A stretch of DNA of 64,000 nt, taken from assembly GCF_049674955.1 (NCBI RefSeq), contig NZ_CP187232.1, forward strand, positions 6,510,001 to 6,574,000, read 5' to 3'. Positions 9,067-16,908 of this stretch are shown piece by piece. Each line of letters starts with the position of its first letter. Position 1 is the first letter of the stretch. Below the pieces are notes generated by a model, which did no database searches, was not told where the DNA came from, and saw only the letters and a list, made by a program, of their open reading frames with translations. The position numbers and the translations under genes were made by a program. This DNA comes from Sphaerisporangium viridialbum. Lineage in GTDB: Bacteria > Actinomycetota > Actinomycetes > Streptosporangiales > Streptosporangiaceae.

Positions 9067-9499
9067 CCACAAGCCCCGCCACGGCGGCATCCCCCCGGCG
9101 GGGAAACCCGACTCCCAGCAACTGGCCCCTGCCGACGCGCGGACACTCGTCCTCGCACTGAAGAAGGAGCTGGATCGCAGCAACGTGCCGTCCAACGCGT
9201 ACGAGTTGCAGGGCGGCGGGGCCGCGCTGTCGCTGTGGCTGAACCTGGTGGCCCGCACCGATGGGCGGATCATCTGGTGGGACTCCCTGCGCCTGGGTGC
9301 CCGCGGCAAGCCGTTGATGAGCTACGCGTGCACCGCTAAGGGTGCTGCCCGGCGGCTCGCCGTGCTGTACCTCCAGGCGCGCGAGCGGTGGCCGGCGGAT
9401 GCGCTGGAAGTTCCGAAGTCCGCCAGGTGGGAACCACGCCGCGCTGTCTCCCTGGCGGCTGCGGCCGTCGAGCCGCTCCCGGATACGGCGTCCCGGTGA
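9059..9499 (+). CDS. Hypothetical protein, last gene of a coupled trio
   Basis: 146 residues, start ATG inside the end of the previous gene. A helical segment (ADARTLVLALKKELDR) is followed by IIWWDSLRLGARGKPLMSY and an Arg/Ala-rich C terminus. The size, coupling and lack of export signals suggest a cytoplasmic protein acting with the two upstream products. The family is not recognised. Confidence 0.6.
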   Translation: MADHKPRHGGIPPAGKPDSQQLAPADARTLVLALKKELDRSNVPSNAYELQGGGAALSLWLNLVARTDGRIIWWDSLRLGARGKPLMSYACTAKGAARRLAVLYLQARERWPADALEVPKSARWEPRRAVSLAAAAVEPLPDTASR

Positions 9500-9634
9500 C
9501 GCCCCCACAGACGAGGGGCTGGGGGCCTGCGCATCGAGTCGTCAGGCCTCCCGCCCCTTCCACGCCGCGCAGGCCTGGTCGAATGACGGCACGCTGGGTA
9601 GATCGCATTGCACCCGGGATTGGAGGTACGTCCG

Positions 9635-11089
9635 TTGTCTGGCCGCAGATACGCCAAGCAGACGGCTGAGGAGCGGCTCGCTGATCAGAGGCAGCGGCTC
9701 ATTGGCGCCGCCCACGACCTGTTCGGCAACGTCGGGTTCAACAACACCCGGGTCGTGGACCTCACCGCGCAGGCGGCGGTGTCGTCCCGCACGTTCTACG
9801 AATGCTTCCCCGACCGCCAGCATGGTCGCCTGGAACTGCTGAAACTGGTGTACGACCGGTGCGCGCAGGACGCCATCGACGCGGTCCGAGACGCGGTGTC
9901 GCGGCTGGGCGCGGACCCGCAGGACTGGACACGCGTGGCCGTCGAGGCGTACGTGCGGTTCGTGACCGGCGACCCGCGTAGAGCCCGGATTCTGTACCGG
10001 GAAGCCGCCCAAGGCGGGGAGTACCTACGCCAATCCCGGGAGTGGACGGCCACGCACCTGGCCGCGCTTCTCGGTGACACAGATCATCCGCAAGGGGACC
10101 TGGTCGCCAAGGGGGTCGTGGCCGCCCTGGAAGGGCTTCTCGCTGATGGGGACCACACCTCCACCGCCGACATCACCGCGGCCGCCATGCACATCGCTGG
10201 ACGGGCATTCGACGAATGGGAGCACACGATGACTGATGGCCCTGCTCTGGACCAGTGGAGGCCCCCCGTTTCCGAGCCAACGCAGATAGACACGAGGGTG
10301 CCGTCGACCGCGCGGATGTACGACTACATGCTCGGGGGGAAGGACAACTACGCCGCCGACAGGGGCGCGGTGCATCGGCTGGTCGAGATGATGCCGGAGG
10401 CGCCCGACCTCGCGGAGGCGAACCGGGCGTTCATGGTCCGCACGGTCGGGTTCTGCGCCACGGCGGTGTCCCAGTTCATCGACCTGGGCACCGGGATCCC
10501 CACGTCGCCGAACGTCGATGAGGTGGCCAGGCAGGTCAACCCGGAGGCGGTCGTCGTGGGTGTGGACATCGACCCTGTGGTGCTGTCCCACGGCCGGGCG
10601 TTACGCGCCGGCGTGCACATCGTCGATGGCGACGTCCGCGACCCCGAAAAGGTCATCCGCCAACTGGCCGAGGTCATCGACTTCGCCGAGCCGGTGACGT
10701 TGATCGCGACGTCGCTGCTGAACTTCATCCCCGACGACCCGGGCAGCATCGTCCGGGTGTTCCGCGCCGTTATGGCCCCAGGGAGCCTGCTTGTGGTATC
10801 ACACGGCACCGATGAGGGGGCACCTCCTGAGACGGTGACCCGGTTCCGCGAGGTGTACGCCAAAGCAGCATCCCCGGCGGTGTTCCGCCGGATCGCTGAC
10901 ATCAAGGCCATCTTCGACGGGTTCACCTTGCTCGACCCCGGCCTGGTGGACGTGCAGCAGTGGCGGCCGGACGGCATCGCTCAGCCGGTGCTGGGGATCC
11001 GCATGCTCGGCGCGGTCGCCCGCGTACCGCAGCCTCCCAGGGTGCTGGACGGGCGCCCGGCCCTCACCGGGGAGCTGGTGCTCGCGTGA
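9635..11089 (+). CDS. TetR-type HTH fused to a DUF574-type SAM methyltransferase
   Basis: A 484-residue fusion. TTG at 9635 has GGAGG eight bases upstream, better placed than TTG 9608. Residues ~10-190 are a TetR-like regulator (AAHDLFGNVGFNNTRVVDL, HTH SSRTFYECFPD, helical ligand domain). From residue ~199 the sequence is a methyltransferase of the DUF574 family: DTRVPSTARMYDYMLGG, the SAM-binding FIDLGTGIPTSPNV, and VVGVDIDPVVLSHGRAL. An in-frame ATG at 10229 with GGGAG six bases upstream marks where a separate methyltransferase gene would begin, so both a fusion and a free enzyme may be made. No stop or shift lies between the halves. Target unknown. The next small gene overlaps by GTGA. 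Confidence 0.8.
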   Translation: MSGRRYAKQTAEERLADQRQRLIGAAHDLFGNVGFNNTRVVDLTAQAAVSSRTFYECFPDRQHGRLELLKLVYDRCAQDAIDAVRDAVSRLGADPQDWTRVAVEAYVRFVTGDPRRARILYREAAQGGEYLRQSREWTATHLAALLGDTDHPQGDLVAKGVVAALEGLLADGDHTSTADITAAAMHIAGRAFDEWEHTMTDGPALDQWRPPVSEPTQIDTRVPSTARMYDYMLGGKDNYAADRGAVHRLVEMMPEAPDLAEANRAFMVRTVGFCATAVSQFIDLGTGIPTSPNVDEVARQVNPEAVVVGVDIDPVVLSHGRALRAGVHIVDGDVRDPEKVIRQLAEVIDFAEPVTLIATSLLNFIPDDPGSIVRVFRAVMAPGSLLVVSHGTDEGAPPETVTRFREVYAKAASPAVFRRIADIKAIFDGFTLLDPGLVDVQQWRPDGIAQPVLGIRMLGAVARVPQPPRVLDGRPALTGELVLA

Positions 11090-11322
11090 CTTCCCCCCTG
11101 CCGGGAGGCGCCCCACCGGGTGACGTGGCGGCGAAAGCAGAAGTCGCCGTGCAGCACATGATCGAGATGGACCGGTGCCGGCGAGCCGCGACCGCCGTGG
11201 TGGGTGAGTGGGGCATCACCCGGGCCGATCTCAACCGGGCGGCGTGGCGGCTCGGTGTCCCCCCGGTGGACCACCACACAATGGTGATCATCCTGAGGAG
11301 TCTCCGCGATCTGACCCCTTGA
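11086..11322 (+). CDS. Small hypothetical protein coupled to the TetR-methyltransferase fusion
   Basis: 78 residues from a GTG that overlaps the fusion gene's stop (GTGA). It is mostly helical and charged (AKAEVAVQHMIEMDRCRRAA) and ends near a strong hairpin. The coupling suggests a role with the fusion protein. No known domain is recognised. Confidence 0.55.
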   Translation: MTSPLPGGAPPGDVAAKAEVAVQHMIEMDRCRRAATAVVGEWGITRADLNRAAWRLGVPPVDHHTMVIILRSLRDLTP

Positions 11323-11325
11323 GCT

Positions 11326-11362
11326 GTCACGGCCCCCGCCTGTCCATACCCGGGGCCGTGAC
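11326..11362 (+). terminator. Hairpin after the fusion operon
   Basis: Perfect 11-base arms (GTCACGGCCCC and its complement) at 11326-11336 and 11352-11362, four bases after the stop of the small gene. It probably ends the operon; there is no T-run. Confidence 0.6.
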
Positions 11363-11421
11363 ACCCCGGCCGGGCAAACTCGCCACGCCTCTTGCCCGTG
11401 GCAGAGACGCGGCCGGAACCT

Positions 11422-11460
11422 GCGGTGGCCCCGAGAGCCGACCTCTCTCGGGGCCACCGC
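11422..11460 (+). terminator. Strong rho-independent-type terminator or attenuator
   Basis: Perfect 16-base arms at 11422-11437 and 11445-11460 with a 7-base loop, followed by GTCATTTTG. It ends 36 bases before the M48-like gene start, so it can be a second terminator or an attenuator in that gene's leader. Confidence 0.7.
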
Positions 11461-11496
11461 GTCATTTTGAATCCTCCAGAAGGGACAAATCCCCCC

Positions 11497-12417
11497 GTGT
11501 CCTCCAGCGCATCCCAGCCGCAGAAATTCGAAGAAGCTCTCGCGGTATTCACCACCCGGGTATCGGGCAATGCCTTGCCATGGTGGGCATTCCTCGGTGC
11601 TCGCCTGACCGTCCCGGTCGTCTTCCTCGGGGTAGGGCTGGCCTTATGGGAGGTCCTCGGTGACCTGGCTCTGCCGGTCGCGAGCGGCCTATTCGTCGTG
11701 TGGTGGGCGGCACGTATGCGGACCCGCGGCCAGCTCGGGCAGGTTGATTGGGACACGGCGGACACCTACTGGCAGACCGCGCACCTTCAGGTGCCTGACG
11801 CCACTAACGCGGTCATCGCCGCTGTCACCAGCGCCACGCTCGCACGATACAGGCGCATAACTGGCATCCACCCGTACCTGCGTTCCTGTCCGGGGGGCAT
11901 CCAAGACGGCGCGTGCAGGCACCCCGAGTGCCTCAGCGTCGGGGTGCTGTGGGTCGGGCGGCGTCGCGTCCTGGTGATCGGCCGCCGTGCCGCCCACCTG
12001 CGACCTGAGGTACTGGAATCGATTTTGTATCACGAGGTACGGCACTCGACAGGGGTCATGGGCCCCTATGCCGTCATGCAGGTCACCATGAGCATGGCCG
12101 GGTGGATCGTCGGAGCGTGTCTTCCTGTCCCCCTGCTGGTCGCGGTCCCCACGGTCTGGGCCGCCGCAGGCGCGGTTGCGTGGCTGAACGAGCTGATAGC
12201 CGACACCGCGGCCGTACGCACCACAGGCGTGGCTTCCTGCGTCGCCTCCCTGAAAGCAACCAGGCTTCAGCTCGCCGGCGTCCCGGTGCGGCGCCGGGTG
12301 GCGCATTACGTGTTCATCGCCTTGTTCCCCACTCATCCGCCCATGTGGCTACGGGTGGCTGCGGCGCATTCTGCCGGTCTGCTGCTACGGCCTCGCCCTC
12401 GCCCAGCGGGCATCTGA
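11497..12417 (+). CDS. M48-like membrane zinc metalloprotease
   Basis: 306 residues from GTG 11497, preceded by AGAAGGGA. Two hydrophobic segments near the N terminus (WWAFLGARLTVPVVFLGVGL; LALPVASGLFVVWW) and one or two after the active site make it an integral membrane protein. The zinc motif HEVRH (in LYHEVRHSTG) is a HExxH, and NELIADTAAV downstream supplies the third-ligand Glu of the M48/HtpX pattern (E-x-x-x-D). A Cys-rich loop (CPGGIQDGACRHPEC) precedes the active site and is unusual. M48 enzymes cleave misfolded or signalling membrane proteins; the substrate here is unknown. Confidence 0.7.
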   Translation: MSSSASQPQKFEEALAVFTTRVSGNALPWWAFLGARLTVPVVFLGVGLALWEVLGDLALPVASGLFVVWWAARMRTRGQLGQVDWDTADTYWQTAHLQVPDATNAVIAAVTSATLARYRRITGIHPYLRSCPGGIQDGACRHPECLSVGVLWVGRRRVLVIGRRAAHLRPEVLESILYHEVRHSTGVMGPYAVMQVTMSMAGWIVGACLPVPLLVAVPTVWAAAGAVAWLNELIADTAAVRTTGVASCVASLKATRLQLAGVPVRRRVAHYVFIALFPTHPPMWLRVAAAHSAGLLLRPRPRPAGI

Positions 12418-13047
12418 CGCCATCACGGGTTGAACCTGCCGGTCAGATAGGAATGCCCCAGCCCACGAAACCCGGAGCCGCGACGACGATCCCGTAGTCG
12501 GCCGCCGTCGCGGGAACGGGCTACACGACCCCTGCGGGGAGGGACGCGGGCGACGCCCGGTACTCCCAGCTCGGGCACACCCACCCCACGCAACGCATCC
12601 CGCTGCCGTGGACCATGTCTGGGACGCTGACATTGCATTGGTGGAGGGGTGTAGGTCCCGGGTAGCTCGGTCACACCGTTGCCGACGATGGAGAACAGGG
12701 GCGTCAGGTCCGCCTCCGGTACGGCCAGGGCGAGGTCGGGAATCGAGCGAATAGCCGACTACCTGGACATGACACGAGCTTTGCTCACCAAGACCACAGC
12801 GACCTTCAACGGTCGGGTCTGCGTGCCGGCTGGCTGTCGCTGTCGGGGGTCCCGGTGCCCGAGGGTTTCGCCTCAGCCATCCAGGTCCGCGCAGTTGAGG
12901 CAGCATCGTCCAGCTGGATGGCGTACTGCGGCGCCCCAGCCGGGGACCGGTGACGGATCGGCGGACGCCGACGGCGCACGCCAGCCTCAGGTGCTGCACC
13001 GCGCGAGCGGCGCCCTGGCTCGGAACGCCGCAGTGGGCACGCAAGGG
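12418..13047. other. Gene-poor interval
   Basis: About 0.6 kb with no supportable gene. A leftward reading between ~12770 and 12423 changes frame near 12630 (PGTYTPPPMQC, then RCVGWVCPSWEY) and meets stops, which may be a decayed gene of unknown type. The rightward frames here are Arg/Pro-rich shadows. Confidence 0.4.
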
Positions 13048-13082
13048 CGAATGCCCGGCGGAAGAGGTCCACCGGGCATTCG
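13048..13082 (-). terminator. Terminator of the exported-protein gene
   Basis: Perfect 11-base arms at 13048-13058 and 13072-13082 (CGAATGCCCGG and its complement), 97 bases beyond the stop of the leftward gene that ends at 13179. No other nearby gene needs it. Confidence 0.5.
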
Positions 13083-13178
13083 CTGAGGTGTTGTTGTGCT
13101 GTCAGGGGTGTCGCGAGATCTCCGGTCGCCAGCATGGAACAACGTCGGCTTGGGACGGAAGAGCACCCCGCTCGCGGG

Positions 13179-14792
13179 TCACTGGGAGTGGATGTAGACC
13201 TCGTCGAAGACCTCGGCGAGTTTGGTGAGGTCCTGGGTGATCCCCTTCTCGGGGTCGCTGGCGTCGAAGGTCACCGAGAGCCGGCCGAGCCCCTTGCGGG
13301 CCTGGAGGGCCTTCCACATGGTGTTGGTCGCCAGTCCCTGGTCCAGGAGCCGCCAGGTCGCGCCGTCCCAGCTCTGCCGGTGGGTCCAGAGCATGACCGT
13401 CTGCACGCCCGCCTGCAGGGGCAGGTCGACGCGCAGCTTGGCCGCCGCCTCCGCCTGCGCGGCGGTGAGCTGGTTGGCGCCGCTGTGGGCCAGGCCCACC
13501 TCCCTGGCGCCGATGTGGACGCGGGTGTCCCAGCCGCGGGCCCGCACGCCGATCCACTGGTTGCGCAGCGCCTTGTCCGGGGTGATCTTGTACTTGGCGT
13601 ACTCGCTGGCGAACAGCCCGCTGGAGACGTTGACGTGGTCGACGTCGCCGGTGAGGACGTACTTCTCGACGTTGGCCCGGCTGATCAGCGGGTACTTGGT
13701 GCGGAGCGCGGCCTGGCAGGGCTCGGAGACCCCGCAGCCCATCTCGGGCACCACCACGTCGACCGCGAGCTGCTTGCCCGCCGGCATGGCCGCCCGCAGG
13801 GCGGTGGAGGCGTCCTTGACGAACTTGCGGACGTCGGTGGCGGACTTGAAGCCCCAGTAGCCGAGGTCCTGGGCGAACTTCACGCCCACGACTCCCGGCC
13901 TGTTGGCCTGTGCGGCCATGGAGGCGACCGCGGCGTCGAACTGGTCCTTGCCTGCGGTCCACGCGGGGGCCAGCTCGCTTTCGATCCAGACCCGCATGCC
14001 GAGCTTGACGGCCGTGGCGGCGGCCTTGCCCGTGGCGTCGTCGGGCGCCGCGAGGGGCTGCTTGGACGCCGTGGGCGCCGCGCTCGGCTCGGGGGCCGCC
14101 GAGGCGGTGGGCTCGGGGGCGTTCGCGCTGGCGCTCGGGGCGGGCTGCTCGGTGCCGTCGGGCACCGTCGAGCTCTCGACCAGCGGCGCCTGACTGGCAT
14201 CGACCGGGGCGGCACTCGGATCAGCCTGGGTCGTGGGGTCGGCCTGGTTCTGCGTGGTCCCGTCAGGCGTCGGCAGCGCGCTGGCGGTGGCCCGCCCGGA
14301 GTTCGTCGACGGAGCCGCCGACGCCCCCGATCCGTCACCCGAGCAGTCGAACTCGCCGCCGAGGCAGGCCTTGTCCGGCGGGTTGGTGACGTTGCCGCTG
14401 GTGTCCTTGCAGACGTACTTGCCGACGCTCTGGTCGTACTTGCACAGCACCTGGTCGGTGTCGGCGCAGCCCTGCATGCCGGGACCCTTGTTGGTCTTGT
14501 CCTTGCAGAACAGGACCGGGCCCGGATAGGGCACCGCTTCCTTCAGCTTCTCGCCGTCGTTGCGCGCCCAGAACCGGACGGTGTCGAGGGCGTCCTTGGG
14601 CGTCTTCGCCATCCAGGAGCAGTACATGAACTCAGGGGTGCCGGTGCCCAGGATGTCGTCGCACTCGCTGTTGGAGGCGGGGTCGGTCGCTCCAGGATCG
14701 GCCAGGGCCATGCCCGTGGGGATGCCGATGGTCAGCGTGAAGAGCACCGCGATGAGAGCGATGATCCACTCGCGTTTGCGAAGTCGGGGCAT
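13179..14792 (-). CDS. Exported protein with low-complexity linker and TIM-barrel-like C-terminal region
   Basis: 537 residues. A basic start (MPRLRKREW) and hydrophobic core (IIALIAVLFTLTIGIPTGMA) ending near LADPG form a signal peptide. A Cys-rich region (~residues 40-150) and a ~120-residue Ala/Ser/Pro/Thr linker follow. The C-terminal ~280 residues (VRVWIESELAPAW, VVGVKFAQDLGYWG, LAVDVVVPEMGCG, VMLWTHRQSWDG) have the alternating strand-helix look of a glycosidase-like barrel; I cannot name a family. It starts 18 bases after the ECF sigma gene on the same strand, so it is probably co-transcribed with it. A surface or envelope role is inferred. Confidence 0.75.
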   Translation of the reverse strand: MPRLRKREWIIALIAVLFTLTIGIPTGMALADPGATDPASNSECDDILGTGTPEFMYCSWMAKTPKDALDTVRFWARNDGEKLKEAVPYPGPVLFCKDKTNKGPGMQGCADTDQVLCKYDQSVGKYVCKDTSGNVTNPPDKACLGGEFDCSGDGSGASAAPSTNSGRATASALPTPDGTTQNQADPTTQADPSAAPVDASQAPLVESSTVPDGTEQPAPSASANAPEPTASAAPEPSAAPTASKQPLAAPDDATGKAAATAVKLGMRVWIESELAPAWTAGKDQFDAAVASMAAQANRPGVVGVKFAQDLGYWGFKSATDVRKFVKDASTALRAAMPAGKQLAVDVVVPEMGCGVSEPCQAALRTKYPLISRANVEKYVLTGDVDHVNVSSGLFASEYAKYKITPDKALRNQWIGVRARGWDTRVHIGAREVGLAHSGANQLTAAQAEAAAKLRVDLPLQAGVQTVMLWTHRQSWDGATWRLLDQGLATNTMWKALQARKGLGRLSVTFDASDPEKGITQDLTKLAEVFDEVYIHSQ

Positions 14793-14810
14793 TGCGGTCT
14801 CTCCTGATCG

Positions 14811-16553
14811 CTACAAGGGTTTGGGGCAGGTCTTCATGTAGGTGATGGTGACGCCGGTGGTTCCGGAGCCTTTGGTGCCTTGGTTGTCGCCGGACCAGGA
14901 GATCGACATATACGTGGTCAAGGGCTTGCCGCAGTCGTCGGTGTGGCCCGGTCCGAGCTGGAGCGAGAAATTGATGGTCGAGCTCTGGCCGTCGCTGACG
15001 CTTCCGCTGCCAGGTGACGCGCTCACCTCCATGCCGCTCGCCTGCCAGGTGATCGACCCGGTCTGGCTGTGCACGGTCACCGATCCCTGCCGGCCGGTGC
15101 CCACGTTCACCGAGGTGGTGGACGCCGAGAACGACGGCGGAGGAGGTGGTGGCGGCGGTGGTGGCGGGGGCGGGGGCGGGGGTGTGCTGGCCTGCGGGTG
15201 CGAGGTCTGCCGGGGGGACGATCGGGGCTGAGATGTCGTGGGTGGAGGCGGTGGGTTGTTCGGGCCGTTATTGGCCGATGGGGGGGCGTTGCGCTTGGGT
15301 TTGCCGGTGGGGTTGGTTGAGGGGTGCGATCGGTGGGACGGCGGCGGCAGCGGCACGGAGCTGTTCGGCCGGTTGGCCGCGCGCTCGTTGGTCTTCGGCG
15401 CGGCCGTGCCGCTGGGTGCACCGGGGTCCGCCGGCCCGCCGGTGCCCGATGGTGGGGGCGGGGGGTCGACCAGGGGCGGCAGCGGTTCGCCGGCCGTGAC
15501 AGCGATCCTTCCTCCGGCCGCCTCCACGTCGATGGTCTTCCTGCTGTTGCTGGGATTGAACAGCAGCGTCCAGATCACGGCTGCCGAAGCGACCGATACC
15601 AGGGTGACCAGGGCGATGCGGCCCCACCGGATGCGGCTTTCGGGGTCGGCGGCCTCTGGGTCGGGTTCCCAGAAATCGGCGGGCGGCTGCTCCTCATTGG
15701 GCCGCTCGGGAGTGAAACCCTCCTCGACCGACAACGGGGCTTTGCGGAGCGGAGGGTCCTCCAGCGCGTCGGGCTGCACGGGGAACCCGTCGGGGTGCCA
15801 GCTCTCGGGTCGGGTCTCCGCGGCGGTGACCGAGGTGCCCGCGCCGACGGACAGCCGTTGCAACTCAGGTGGGCTTGGCAGGATGGGCATGCGTGACAGC
15901 AGCGTGGTGATGGATGCCTTCGACGGCGCAGCGTGGCAGCGTTCGCAGGAGCGCACGTGCCGGCTGATGTGGGCGCGCAGCAGCCGCGTCGGCGACTCCA
16001 CCCACGACGTCACCAGGTCGGCCAGTAGCGAGCACGTGGGGCTCGGGCTCCTGGTGTTCATGACAGCGGCCAACCACCGCTCGGCATCGCGCATGCCCAG
16101 GCGTGTGGCCGTCTCCACCGTGTCCACCGGGATGTCCAGTACCCGGGCGACTTCATCGGGCGTCAGGCCGTGGCGCAGGGTCAGATCGAGGATCTCGCGC
16201 TCGCGCGGCTCCAGGCAGGCCAGCACTTCTCTCGCCAGCTCGGGGGTCCCGCTGCTTCTCTGATGGGCGTGCGAGCCGGTGTGCGTGACGCCGGCGAGCC
16301 TGGCCTGGCATTCGGCACGGGCCAGGGAGTACAGCCAGGCCCGCAGACGCCTGGCGTCATGCAACCGGTCGGTGTGGGCTACGGCCCCGTGAAGGGCGCC
16401 CACCGTCGCCGACAGAGCATCGTCGTCATGCAGCAGGGAACGACAATAGTCGTAGAGATGATCACCATGCTCGCTGTACAGATGCTCCAGTACGGCGGGA
16501 TCGTCTCTCAACACACAGATCAGCACTCCTGAATTTGGATCGACATAAGGCAC
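14811..16553 (-). CDS. ECF sigma factor fused to anti-sigma zinc motif, membrane segment and BACON-like domain
   Basis: 580 residues. Residues ~10-90 resemble sigma region 2 (LEHLYSEHGDHLYDYCRSLL, RLRAWLYSLARAECQARL). Residues ~105-165 are region 4 (LEPREREILDLTLRHGLTPDEVARVL). Next comes a zinc-binding anti-sigma motif, H-x(3)-H-x(3)-C-x(2)-C in HISRHVRSCERCHA (near 195-206), then one membrane helix (RIALVTLVSVASAAVIWTLLF). Outside lie a Pro/Ser/Thr linker with a run of 16 prolines and a BACON-like Ig fold (FSASTTSVNVGTG...). A later GTG, closer to the conserved ICVLRDDPAVLE, may be the natural start. The design implies a membrane-held sigma factor released by an envelope signal. Confidence 0.75.
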   Translation of the reverse strand: MPYVDPNSGVLICVLRDDPAVLEHLYSEHGDHLYDYCRSLLHDDDALSATVGALHGAVAHTDRLHDARRLRAWLYSLARAECQARLAGVTHTGSHAHQRSSGTPELAREVLACLEPREREILDLTLRHGLTPDEVARVLDIPVDTVETATRLGMRDAERWLAAVMNTRSPSPTCSLLADLVTSWVESPTRLLRAHISRHVRSCERCHAAPSKASITTLLSRMPILPSPPELQRLSVGAGTSVTAAETRPESWHPDGFPVQPDALEDPPLRKAPLSVEEGFTPERPNEEQPPADFWEPDPEAADPESRIRWGRIALVTLVSVASAAVIWTLLFNPSNSRKTIDVEAAGGRIAVTAGEPLPPLVDPPPPPSGTGGPADPGAPSGTAAPKTNERAANRPNSSVPLPPPSHRSHPSTNPTGKPKRNAPPSANNGPNNPPPPPTTSQPRSSPRQTSHPQASTPPPPPPPPPPPPPPPPSFSASTTSVNVGTGRQGSVTVHSQTGSITWQASGMEVSASPGSGSVSDGQSSTINFSLQLGPGHTDDCGKPLTTYMSISWSGDNQGTKGSGTTGVTITYMKTCPKPL

Positions 16554-16565
16554 CGCAGCTTGCCG

Positions 16566-16892
16566 TCAGGTCGGGTTCAATCGTTCTTCTGGGTCGGGCC
16601 GGGTGGCCGCACGGATCGCGGCCTTGCGGGCCACGATGGTGTCCTGAGCGGTAATGCGTGCGGCTTCGGCGTCGAGCATGTCCGCGAGCTTCTTGTCGCT
16701 GCGGACCCACCCCTTCTCGAAATGGATCCACCAGGTGCCCTGGTAGCGGACGACATACGCGATGGTCTGGCCGAGCGGCGACACCAGGCCCTGGTCGAAC
16801 GCCCGGTTCATCTCCGCATGACTGATGATCACCGGCTGGGTGCCCGGTTCGGCGGTGGACGGCTGCTCTGCGGGGCGCTTGGGGAGCGACAT
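16566..16892 (-). CDS. Small hypothetical protein at the end of the conjugation operon
   Basis: 108 residues, 16 bases after the DnaB-N gene and on the same strand. A polar N terminus precedes a compact segment (TIAYVVRYQGTWWIHFEKGW) followed by a long charged helix. No membrane segment. The position suggests an ICE accessory protein; I do not recognise the family. Twelve bases beyond its stop the ECF sigma gene begins, so this may be the left edge of ICE-derived genes. Confidence 0.55.
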   Translation of the reverse strand: MSLPKRPAEQPSTAEPGTQPVIISHAEMNRAFDQGLVSPLGQTIAYVVRYQGTWWIHFEKGWVRSDKKLADMLDAEAARITAQDTIVARKAAIRAATRPDPEERLNPT

Positions 16893-16908
16893 GGTTTGGG
16901 TGCTCCTT

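Noticed and set aside
12423..12448. TTGAACCTGC match to the tRNA-Pro 3' end
   Set aside because: Ten bases only, with no flanking similarity; expected by chance.
13134..14807. Long rightward ORF opposite the exported-protein gene
   Set aside because: Shadow frame typical of GC-rich DNA; the leftward protein has a signal peptide and coherent domains.
16566..16610. GGTTCAATCG-like string resembling a tRNA T-loop, a possible left attachment site
   Set aside because: Only about ten bases match the tRNA-Pro T-arm, in the wrong orientation for a direct repeat, and it lies inside a coding region.
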